Source of the DNA: a virus
Length of the DNA stretch: 37,311 nucleotides
Virus record (IMG/VR): IMGVR_UViG_3300025889_000361
Span: 1-37,311 of that record
Strand: one strand, 5' to 3'
Shown here: positions 15,286-21,560 of the stretch, piece after piece
Numbering within the stretch: the first letter of the stretch is position 1
Layout of the letters: the number at the start of each line of letters is the position of its first letter
Translations under genes and position numbers: made by a program
The notes under the pieces: model-generated
What the model saw: the letters and a program-made list of their open reading frames with translations, nothing else
Databases searched by the model: none
What the model was told of the DNA's origin: nothing

Positions 15286-15682
15286 TAACATTCTAAATCG
15301 TCTCGATAAAGTGGTTACAGCAGGCGAATCTAAATGGCGGTGCGCTTGTCCTGTCCATAACGGCAAGGACAGGAACATGATGATCAGCGAGCGTGCTGAC
15401 GGCTCGGTAGGCGTTCACTGTTTCGTTTGCGGTGCTACCGGCACAGAGTTGATGGAAACGCTCGGCCTTCCGATGAAGGAGCTATTCTCGCCAGACTCAA
15501 CTTACATCAGGCCGACAGTCACAAAGAAGATGGAGCAAGAGTTATTAGAGGATGAACTGGTTCTGATGATGGCTCAGAGAGCAGACGAGGATGGCACTAA
15601 ACTATCTCTGGAAGATCGCAGACGAGTTCGGCTCGCTCGGCATCGTGCATCATCAATTCAGGCGATGAAGCAAGAAACATAA
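15275..15682 (+). CDS. Stand-alone CHC2-type (primase) zinc-binding protein
   Basis: A 135-residue protein overlapping the helicase by 11 bases. Residues ~20-60 show the primase zinc-binding domain: WRCACPVHNGKDRNMMI, then VGVHCFVCGATGTELMETLG, i.e. Cys/His ligands CP-x-H and C-x-x-C with the conserved 'G....L'. The Toprim catalytic part of a primase is absent; the C-terminal half is helical and charged. It may recruit or regulate a host primase/helicase, or act as a DNA-binding cofactor of the SF2 helicase. Confidence 0.75.
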   Translation: MPVNNILNRLDKVVTAGESKWRCACPVHNGKDRNMMISERADGSVGVHCFVCGATGTELMETLGLPMKELFSPDSTYIRPTVTKKMEQELLEDELVLMMAQRADEDGTKLSLEDRRRVRLARHRASSIQAMKQET

Positions 15683-15763
15683 AAAAAACAACAAAAAGGT
15701 TTGTTTTCTTGTTTTATTGAGGCATACTAACCATGTCGAATAACTGCTAGGGAGCAAAAAGAC
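15683..15763 (+). promoter_or_regulatory. Intergenic module C: terminator-like hairpin then promoter/leader
   Basis: AAACAACAAAA can pair with TTTTCTTGTTT (one C-C mismatch) around AGGTTTG, then T-rich sequence: a weak intrinsic terminator for the helicase operon. Downstream lies TTGTTT, a 16-base spacer and CATACT, a plausible sigma70-type promoter. The block CATACTAA...TGTCGAATAA...GGAGCAAAAAGACATGAA is shared with module B (11468). A short hairpin TGCT/AGCA flanks the ribosome site. Confidence 0.6.
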
Positions 15764-16036
15764 ATGAATAACGTAGATTACTCTTTAATTGTTCGGAACC
15801 ACGGCCTTCTAATTGGCGCGAAGTTTGATCCTTCTGTCATCGAAGTAATTGTTCTCCGCGATGGTGAGGTTTTTAGTAACTTCAGCCGTTGCGCTGTCAA
15901 AGAATCTAACGCCCCGTATCACGAAGCTTCAATGTGTCATCTTCATTGGCCAGAACGCCATTGGCAAACTTGGGTTCTTTATTCTCACGGTTGGGAAAAA
16001 GTTGTCGACAATGGTTTTTTGAGTGAGTCGGCGTAA
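15764..16036 (+). CDS. Protein of unknown function, first gene after module C
   Basis: A 90-residue protein with the GGAGCAAAAAGACATGAA start context. Soluble, with Trp/His-rich C-terminal half (HLHWPERHWQTWVLYSHGWE) and ending FLSESA. No family recognised; no cysteine cluster. It ends GCG-TAA inside a tetraloop hairpin. Position and expression signals parallel the 11547 gene. Confidence 0.6.
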   Translation: MNNVDYSLIVRNHGLLIGAKFDPSVIEVIVLRDGEVFSNFSRCAVKESNAPYHEASMCHLHWPERHWQTWVLYSHGWEKVVDNGFLSESA

Positions 16037-16044
16037 GCCGGCTC
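16025..16044 (+). other. Stop-codon hairpin 3 (GUAA tetraloop)
   Basis: GAGTCGGC-GTAA-GCCGGCTC: an 8-bp stem with one G-U wobble around a GUAA loop. UAA (16034-16036) is the stop codon of the 15764 gene. The next ribosome site, AGAGGAG, begins three bases after the stem. Confidence 0.75.
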
Positions 16045-16061
16045 TCAGAGGAGATTTTATT

Positions 16062-16946
16062 ATGAGTCAAGCAGTTCAATTCCTTCAGAGAGAGCTTCAG
16101 ACAGCTAGTCAGCGTAAAACATACGTCTACATCAGCACTGGCGAGGAAACCGGCTTTTACACGTTGCGTAAGGTTACGTTCGTTCCTGTCTACGATGGTC
16201 TCGGCGTATTCAATGGCGAGTTCACAGAACACGATCACTACGTTCAGAATCTTTCGACTGAGCCTAAGCTGGCAGAGCAGAAGTGTGCTGAGTTCGCTAA
16301 GAAGCATGGCTACGAGAATCGTGGTATCGCTGATTTCACTCTTGAGGAGTGGTATCACTCTTTCGCTTATAACAACGATATGATCGATTCGATCCGTAAA
16401 GACGGCGTCATCATTTTCGGCGAGAAGCATTTCCACAAATCGTTCAAGGATGTCATCGATTCTGATTATCGCTACATCCACTGGATGCTGAACACAGCAG
16501 ACTTCATCCTCAAAGATGTTGAGGCCGCTAAGAAGTCTCGTCGTTTAAATCGCATGGAGCTTACAGCAATCGTTATTCAGCAGATGATCGCTGACGGTGA
16601 ACTGTATCTTCCAGAGGAGCCAGTGGTTGTTCCTGTTGTCGAAAAGCCATCAGTCTGGATCGGTGAGATCGATGAAAAGATCGAGTTTCAGGGTACTTGT
16701 GTATTCGCTAAATCATTCGAGACTCGTTTCGGTTACAACACGATCTATATCGTTAAGTCTGATGACGATGTTGTCGTGAAGTTCTTTTCTACTTCAGCCA
16801 CGCTCGATGACGTCAGCCGTGGCGATTGGGTTCAGATCAAGGGGACTGTCAAGTCTCACGATCTTGATGAGTATCGTAATAATAATAAGGTCACTCAATT
16901 GACTCGCGTCAAGTGTGTCGATCATGTAGCAAAGGAGGAGGCGTAA
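16062..16946 (+). CDS. Unknown protein with a C-terminal OB-fold-like domain
   Basis: I chose the ATG at 16062 with AGAGGAG upstream; an in-frame start at 16023 lies in the previous gene. 294 residues. Residues ~5-190 are unassigned (TYVYISTGEETGFYTLRKVT; a helical core with HWMLNTADFILKDVEAAKKS). Residues ~205-290 look like a small OB fold: WIGEIDEKIEFQGTCVFAKS, FGYNTIYIVKSDDDVVVKFF, RGDWVQIKGTVKSHDLDEY, LTRVKCV. Such domains bind single-stranded nucleic acids in related phage proteins. It ends EEA with the fourth stop hairpin. Confidence 0.6.
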   Translation: MSQAVQFLQRELQTASQRKTYVYISTGEETGFYTLRKVTFVPVYDGLGVFNGEFTEHDHYVQNLSTEPKLAEQKCAEFAKKHGYENRGIADFTLEEWYHSFAYNNDMIDSIRKDGVIIFGEKHFHKSFKDVIDSDYRYIHWMLNTADFILKDVEAAKKSRRLNRMELTAIVIQQMIADGELYLPEEPVVVPVVEKPSVWIGEIDEKIEFQGTCVFAKSFETRFGYNTIYIVKSDDDVVVKFFSTSATLDDVSRGDWVQIKGTVKSHDLDEYRNNNKVTQLTRVKCVDHVAKEEA

Positions 16947-16953
16947 GCCTCCT
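16936..16953 (+). other. Stop-codon hairpin 4 (GUAA tetraloop)
   Basis: AGGAGGC-GTAA-GCCTCCT: a perfect 7-bp stem around a GUAA loop. UAA (16944-16946) is the stop of the 16062 gene. The next ribosome site AGGAG (16954-16958) abuts the stem. Confidence 0.75.
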
Positions 16954-16964
16954 AGGAGATAATA

Positions 16965-17111
16965 ATGGAACTGTTAGATATTCTCGTTTACATCGCGGCG
17001 TTCAGCTTCTTATGGCTGTTCTGCTGTTTCTTAGGTGCGGTGATCGATTGGTCGTTACGCCGTTTATTTGGTTTCGGAATATTCCCTAAGGGATACTGGA
17101 GTTCGAAATGA
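16965..17111 (+). CDS. Small membrane protein
   Basis: A 48-residue frame with AGGAG upstream of ATG. It is one long hydrophobic segment (ILVYIAAFSFLWLFCCFLGA) followed by a basic amphipathic part (SLRRLFGFGIFPKGYWSSK). The orientation is probably N-out/C-in by the positive-inside rule. Stop overlaps the next start (ATGA). Function unknown. Confidence 0.5.
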   Translation: MELLDILVYIAAFSFLWLFCCFLGAVIDWSLRRLFGFGIFPKGYWSSK

Positions 17112-17308
17112 CACAGGAATATACTCACTGCCCGCGCTGTGGCGATAGCTTGCCTGATCGTAACTTCTGCCGTCATTGCGGCGATATCGGCGATCTGGAT
17201 GAATATAAAGATGACCAGAAGAAGCAGGAGCCGCCTGTTCAGCCGATGACTCAGGCTCAGTTTGGCAAGGCCGCTGTGGATTTCGCATTCAGGAAGATAT
17301 TCGGATGA
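17108..17308 (+). CDS. Zinc-ribbon protein
   Basis: A 66-residue protein. N-terminal zinc ribbon CPRCGDSLPDRNFCRHCGD, with four Cys ligands as CxxC pairs, then an acidic linker, Pro-rich segment and a short C-terminal helix (FGKAAVDFAFRKIFG). Such proteins are typical of phage early regions as adaptors to nucleic acid or host proteins. No specific role can be assigned. Confidence 0.6.
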   Translation: MTQEYTHCPRCGDSLPDRNFCRHCGDIGDLDEYKDDQKKQEPPVQPMTQAQFGKAAVDFAFRKIFG

Positions 17309-17511
17309 TGCCTAATATTGTTTATCTCAGACAGAATCATCCAACGGCGACATTGAACGAGCATGATGTCTATCTGATCAAAGGGTTGATCCATCACGGT
17401 TTGCCGATCGGCGAGATTGCGGAGAAGTTCGAAGTAACTAAGAGCTGTATCTCTAGGATCAGTACCGGAAAGATCTGGAAACACGTTCCCGACTATGTAG
17501 AGGAAGCATGA
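17305..17511 (+). CDS. Small helix-turn-helix protein
   Basis: A 68-residue protein; ATG-ATG at 17305/17308 leaves the exact start open by one codon. LNEHDVYLIKGLIHHGLPIG, then EIAEKFEVTKSCISRISTGK and IWKHV form a helix-turn-helix like those found at the ends of homing endonucleases and in small resolvase-type DNA-binding domains. No nuclease domain is fused here. Coupled to the next gene by ATGA. Confidence 0.65.
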   Translation: MMPNIVYLRQNHPTATLNEHDVYLIKGLIHHGLPIGEIAEKFEVTKSCISRISTGKIWKHVPDYVEEA

Positions 17512-17690
17512 ACCAATATATCGAAAATGCCGTAGAAGCATTAACCAAAGCCAGAAAGTTCCTACAAGGAAACACCAGACCACACGTATTGATCGGCAGA
17601 ACTCCAAAAGGGTATCTGCTGATCGATCCAAGACACAAAGGACAGCATTACTGCCAAATCGTTGGCAAGCTCTACCGTCAAATAACATAA
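17508..17690 (+). CDS. Small protein of unknown function
   Basis: A 60-residue basic frame starting in ATGA overlap with the HTH gene: MNQYIENAVEALTKARKFLQ, then HVLIGRTPKGYLLIDPRHKG and a short C-terminus. No motif recognised. Its stop lies in the loop of an A/T-rich inverted repeat AATAAC (17681-17686) / GTTATT (17694-17699), without a T run after it. Confidence 0.45.
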   Translation: MNQYIENAVEALTKARKFLQGNTRPHVLIGRTPKGYLLIDPRHKGQHYCQIVGKLYRQIT

Positions 17691-17769
17691 TCGGTTATTC
17701 TGTTAATCATTGGTCGCTTCTGGGTTGCGGCCTTTGATACCGTCTGGGACGGGAAACGGTGGAGCCGAT

Positions 17770-18384
17770 ATGACCAGCATTACGAATCTTGAGGTCGTCT
17801 ATCTAAAGACGGCTGACATAATCCCCTACGTTAATAATCCTCGCGAACACCCTGAAGAACAGATCACGCATATTGCATCCAGCATCAAGGAATTTGGATT
17901 CACCAATCCTATCCTAGTGGACGAGACAAGTAGCGTTATCGCAGGGCATGGCCGTCTCATGGCCGCTAAGAAGCTCGGGCTAGAGGAAATCCCTACAATC
18001 ACGTTAACAGGACTCACAGAAGCGCAGAGAAAGGCGTATGTGATCGCTGACAACCAGATGGGATTAACGTCTGAATGGGATGACGATCTATTGAAGCTCA
18101 CGTTGCAAGAGCTATCTGACATGGAATTCAATCTTCAGCTTCTCGGCTGGGGAGACAACATACCTGAGTTCGTTGAGGCTCCTGATTACGGGATTCTCGA
18201 TGATGAAGATTTAGACGATCAGCTAGATGAAATGGCTGGCGGAGTGAAAAAGGCTATCCAAATCGAATTTGAGCCAGAACACTACGAAGAAGCGCAGGAG
18301 CTCGTCAAATTCTGGCGAGAGCAAGGCGGCTACATCGGAATGTTCCTGATTGATAAGCTCAGAGACGAAAAGGATAAGCTATGA
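17770..18384 (+). CDS. ParB/Srx-fold nuclease-like protein
   Basis: I chose the ATG at 17770 with GGTGGAG five bases upstream; the longer frame from a TTG at 17710 lacks a ribosome site. 204 residues. It has the ParB N-terminal fold: LKTADIIPYVNNPREHPEEQ, ASSIKEFGFTNPILVDE, then GHGRLMAAKKLG (59-70) and AYVIADNQMGLTSEWDDDLL. In phages this domain often precedes DNA methylase or other base-modifying genes; here it precedes a methyltransferase and an oxygenase. The C-terminal ~80 residues are acidic. Confidence 0.82.
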   Translation: MTSITNLEVVYLKTADIIPYVNNPREHPEEQITHIASSIKEFGFTNPILVDETSSVIAGHGRLMAAKKLGLEEIPTITLTGLTEAQRKAYVIADNQMGLTSEWDDDLLKLTLQELSDMEFNLQLLGWGDNIPEFVEAPDYGILDDEDLDDQLDEMAGGVKKAIQIEFEPEHYEEAQELVKFWREQGGYIGMFLIDKLRDEKDKL

Positions 18385-19076
18385 AAACAGAGCGCGGCGC
18401 ACTGAGGGGCATCGAATTTATCCACAGGGTTGGATTCTCTGATCTGAAGACATTTGAAGAAGTCATCGGCAGAGATACGTACCAGAAACGAGGCCTAAAG
18501 ATCGAGGCCGGCGAATCATGGCTAGACTGTGGCGGTAACGTAGGCGCATTTGCATTACTGGCCTGTTCGCTCGGTGCTAAGGTCAAAGTATTCGAGCCTG
18601 ATCCGTATAACTGCGAGATGATCGAAAAGAATCTCGATCTGAACGGCTTCAAAGCTGAGATCAAGCAAGCCGCACTGGTGCATAACGACACTAAAGAAGT
18701 CACGCTATTCATCGGCAACAACAATAACGTCTGGCGCAACTCGATCGTCAAGAAATGGAATAAGCTCGGCCTCAAGGTTCCGGCAGTCAATTTCGATCAG
18801 GAGGCTTTCGGATGGGATTGCTGTAAAATGGACATCGAAGGCGCAGAGATGCCAATCCTTGAGACGACAGAGACTCGATTCAAGAAACTGGTATACGAAT
18901 GGTCGTTCGACATTGATCCAAGCCTGACGCGCCTATGGGACGTCCTAGACCAGCAGAAAAAGAAATATCGGGTTGAAGCACCATGGCATTCAATCTGTTA
19001 TGACGACAAACGCGAGACGCAATGGCAGAAATCATGGTTTCCTGCTTGCGCCAACATATTCTGTTTCGAGAAATGA
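18381..19076 (+). CDS. FkbM-like SAM-dependent methyltransferase
   Basis: A 231-residue protein coupled by ATGA overlap to the ParB-like gene. SAM-binding motif I is WLDCGGNVGAFALL (47-60) and the acidic ribose-binding end of the next strand is FEPDP (71-75). Motif CKMDIEGAEMPIL near residue 151 is typical of FkbM enzymes, which usually methylate hydroxyl groups of sugars or small molecules. No cytosine-C5 (PCQ) or adenine (DPPY) signature is present, so classic DNA base methylation is not supported. Substrate unknown. Confidence 0.8.
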   Translation: MKTERGALRGIEFIHRVGFSDLKTFEEVIGRDTYQKRGLKIEAGESWLDCGGNVGAFALLACSLGAKVKVFEPDPYNCEMIEKNLDLNGFKAEIKQAALVHNDTKEVTLFIGNNNNVWRNSIVKKWNKLGLKVPAVNFDQEAFGWDCCKMDIEGAEMPILETTETRFKKLVYEWSFDIDPSLTRLWDVLDQQKKKYRVEAPWHSICYDDKRETQWQKSWFPACANIFCFEK

Positions 19077-19846
19077 AGACAGTAGAGCTAAAGCGCATAG
19101 CGCATAACGTCAAGATCGGCGACAAGCCTAAAGAGCTCCAGCCGACACTTTTTGAGGATTCACTGTTCGTAGAGAACGGCGAACCAGTAGGCTTTTACAT
19201 CGCAAAAATCCCTGAGAAACTTCAGAAGCTCGTAGACATCGCAGACTATGAGCTAAACAGCAAACGTGTACCGAAGTCAGAGATGAAGCGATCCAGTGGT
19301 CTAAGAGACGATGCCATGGATGTACGACAGTACTCCTGTATCATCGGATCGATTCCACCAAAGCCTCATATGCGGCGAGCCTATGCAACCAAGTCATCTG
19401 TCCATGCTGTTGATTCTGCTAGGGTTTTTGTCAAGGCGATGACTCTGGCCGGTATCGAAGGATTGAAGATAATCGATGCTGTCAGTCCAGAACTCTACAA
19501 GGTTCACAAGGAATCGGTCGAAGGAAAGGTTCCAGAGAAATGGCGATTCGCTGATCTGTTCACGAGCTCGATCAGCAACTACAACATTAGCGCAGGAATC
19601 CATCAGGACAATCTCAACGTGAAAGGCGCATTGAACGTCATTATCACGAAGCGTAAGAACTCTACTGGCGGAAACCTGTATATCCCTGATTACGAAACAA
19701 CGCTCAATAGCGCAGACAACTCTATGCTGGTCTATCCGGCATGGCGGAATATGCATGGCGTTACACCAATCATTCCAACTCACAAAGGCGGCTATCGTAA
19801 TAGCTTAGTCTGGTACGCATTAGACTCGTTCAGTAAGGCAGGATGA
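19073..19846 (+). CDS. 2-oxoglutarate/Fe(II) dioxygenase-like, possible TET/JBP-type
   Basis: I chose the ATG at 19073 (ATGA overlap); the frame stays open to 19022 inside the methyltransferase gene. 257 residues. The iron triad is visible: His177-x-Asp179 (GIHQDN) and His228 (MHGVTP), with Arg242 (GYRNSLVWY) as likely 2-oxoglutarate anchor. The order 'GIHQDN ... TGGNLYIPDY ... MHGVTP ... YRNSLVWY' resembles TET/JBP-type base hydroxylases, but a protein hydroxylase cannot be excluded. Its gene lies between the methyltransferase and the small terminase. Confidence 0.75.
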   Translation: MKTVELKRIAHNVKIGDKPKELQPTLFEDSLFVENGEPVGFYIAKIPEKLQKLVDIADYELNSKRVPKSEMKRSSGLRDDAMDVRQYSCIIGSIPPKPHMRRAYATKSSVHAVDSARVFVKAMTLAGIEGLKIIDAVSPELYKVHKESVEGKVPEKWRFADLFTSSISNYNISAGIHQDNLNVKGALNVIITKRKNSTGGNLYIPDYETTLNSADNSMLVYPAWRNMHGVTPIIPTHKGGYRNSLVWYALDSFSKAG

Positions 19847-19847
19847 T

Positions 19848-20225
19848 ATGGCAAAGAATGGCAGACAAGGTGAAGGCGGAGGCCGTCCAATAGTCGTATT
19901 CGATGATCGTGATATCGCTCAATGCGAAGCTCTAGCGGCTGTACTGAATAAAGAGCAGATCGCAGACTATTTCGGCATCGATCAGAACACTTTACGAGCC
20001 GTAGAGAAGCGACAGCCGGAAGTATTTCATGCGCTAAAAAAAGGAAAGGCCAAAGCAGTAGCGGGCGCAGGCATGAATTTGATACAGCAGAGCAAACGTG
20101 GAATCACCACAGCGACGATCTTTTACCTGAAAACACAAGGTGGACCGCAGTGGAGAGAGAACCAGCAGGGCGGCTCTGGCGGTAACGTGGTACTGCAAGT
20201 AGTGAATCCGAATGAAGTGGATTGA
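19848..20225 (+). CDS. Terminase small subunit-like protein
   Basis: A 125-residue protein. It begins MAKNGRQGEGGGRPIVVFDD and has an N-terminal helix-turn-helix region (LAAVLNKEQIADYFGIDQNT; LRAVEKRQPEVFHALKKGKA), then helices and a Gly/Asn-rich tail. This HTH plus oligomerisation layout and the 14-bp overlap with the large subunit are standard for small terminases, which recognise phage DNA and form a ring that loads the motor. Confidence 0.8.
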   Translation: MAKNGRQGEGGGRPIVVFDDRDIAQCEALAAVLNKEQIADYFGIDQNTLRAVEKRQPEVFHALKKGKAKAVAGAGMNLIQQSKRGITTATIFYLKTQGGPQWRENQQGGSGGNVVLQVVNPNEVD

Positions 20226-21510
20226 AGTAGACGAGCCTGAGATCTGGGAACCATCGGAAGTCGATGAGATCAAACGCATCAATCCGACTATCCCGCAATG
20301 GCAGTATATTTACAGCAAAGCACAGTTTCCGGCGTTCGTGGCAGGGTTCGGAGCCGGCAAGACTGAAGCCGCTATCCTGCGCTGTATCTTTGGGCTGTTA
20401 GAGAACCCGAAATGTAACAGGGGATTCTACGAGCCTACCTACGATTTGATCCGCATGATCGCATGGCCTCGATTTGAGGCAACGCTGACAGAGCTTGGAC
20501 TACCTTACAAGCTAACCAAGAGCCCACAGAACCAGATCGAGATTGAAGGCTACGGTACGATCTTCTTTCGATCGATGGATAACGCAACCAGAATCATCGG
20601 TTATGAGCACGCAGACGCTGACATTGACGAGCTAGACACTCTGAAACGTGACGATGCGGCATACGTCTGGCGTCAGATACTTTCTCGTAATCGTCAGCAC
20701 AAACCGAATGGACAGCACAACACCATCGGAGTGACTACAACGCCTGAAGGCTTCCGGTTCGTTTACGAGACGTGGAAACGTGACCCAAAGAACGGCTACG
20801 AGATCATCCAAGCTCCAACCTACTCCAATCCGCATTTGCCAGAGGGATACGTCAAGTCGCTACAAGACGTCTATCCTGCTAACCTGCTAGATGCGTATCT
20901 GGAAGGCAGATTCGTGAACCTAATCTCAGGAACGGTCTACTCTAGCTATGACAGAACAGCGCACAATTCGCAGGAGACGATCAAGGAAGGGGAGCCGCTT
21001 TTCATCGGCTGTGACTTCAACGTCACCCAACAAGCCGCAACAGTCTACGTCCAACGAGAAGGCGGAGCCGTCTGGCACGCAGTCGACGAGCTAGTCAATA
21101 TGTACGACACGCCGGATATGATCGAAATCATCAAAAGCCGATATCAAAACCACAAAATCTATGTTTATCCTGACGCTTCAGGCGGCGCGAGAAAGACTGT
21201 CAATGCGAGCCTTTCGGATATTGCGCTTTTACAGCAAGCAGGATTTACCGTCAGAGCTAAGAAATCCAATCCGATGATTCGCGATCGGGTCATGTCGACT
21301 AATGCCGCTTTCGAGGCCGGCAGGATCAGAGTCAACGCAGTTAAGTGTCCGACAGTAGCGTCCTGCTTAGAGCAACAGGTTTATCGTAATGGTGAGCCAG
21401 ACAAGACTAGCGGTAACGATCACCAGAACGATGCCACTACCTATCCGATCGCCTACGAGATGCCGATCATCAAGCCGGTAGCCAATGTTGATTTCAATTT
21501 TGCGCTGTAA
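20212..21510 (+). CDS. Terminase large subunit
   Basis: A 432-residue DNA-packaging motor. ATPase: Walker A GFGAGKTE (45-52), Walker B and catalytic Glu in DADIDELD (Asp139, Glu140). C-terminal RNase-H-like nuclease: Asp268 in GCDFN, Asp321 in YPDAS, and Asp403/Asp407 in GNDHQNDA. Coupling-like motif GVTTTPEGF lies between them. Cuts concatemeric DNA and pumps it into the portal with ATP. The packaging type (headful or site-specific) cannot be told from the sequence alone. Confidence 0.93.
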   Translation: MKWIEVDEPEIWEPSEVDEIKRINPTIPQWQYIYSKAQFPAFVAGFGAGKTEAAILRCIFGLLENPKCNRGFYEPTYDLIRMIAWPRFEATLTELGLPYKLTKSPQNQIEIEGYGTIFFRSMDNATRIIGYEHADADIDELDTLKRDDAAYVWRQILSRNRQHKPNGQHNTIGVTTTPEGFRFVYETWKRDPKNGYEIIQAPTYSNPHLPEGYVKSLQDVYPANLLDAYLEGRFVNLISGTVYSSYDRTAHNSQETIKEGEPLFIGCDFNVTQQAATVYVQREGGAVWHAVDELVNMYDTPDMIEIIKSRYQNHKIYVYPDASGGARKTVNASLSDIALLQQAGFTVRAKKSNPMIRDRVMSTNAAFEAGRIRVNAVKCPTVASCLEQQVYRNGEPDKTSGNDHQNDATTYPIAYEMPIIKPVANVDFNFAL

Positions 21511-21528
21511 CCTGTTAAAGCCTACAAT
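21500..21528 (+). promoter_or_regulatory. Candidate promoter before the portal operon
   Basis: TTGCGC (21500-21505), a 17-base spacer and TACAAT (21523-21528): the -10 matches five of six consensus positions and the spacing is ideal; the -35 matches three. It overlaps the end of the terminase gene and lies 33 bases before the portal ATG, in one of the few gaps in the structural region. Confidence 0.45.
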
Positions 21529-21560
21529 ACAAGCTATTACCATTAGTTGAGACCGAGACA

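Noticed and set aside
15906-16481. 191-codon open frame on the minus strand
   Set aside because: It lies antisense to two + genes with good ribosome sites and stop hairpins, has no ribosome site and no recognisable protein features.
17681-17699. Stop codon in the loop of AATAAC/GTTATT
   Set aside because: A/T-rich weak stem with a seven-base loop; does not share the tetraloop design of the four strong cases.
17710-17769. Longer N-terminus of the ParB-like protein from TTG 17710
   Set aside because: No ribosome site at TTG, whereas ATG 17770 has GGTGGAG at good distance and the added residues look non-conserved.
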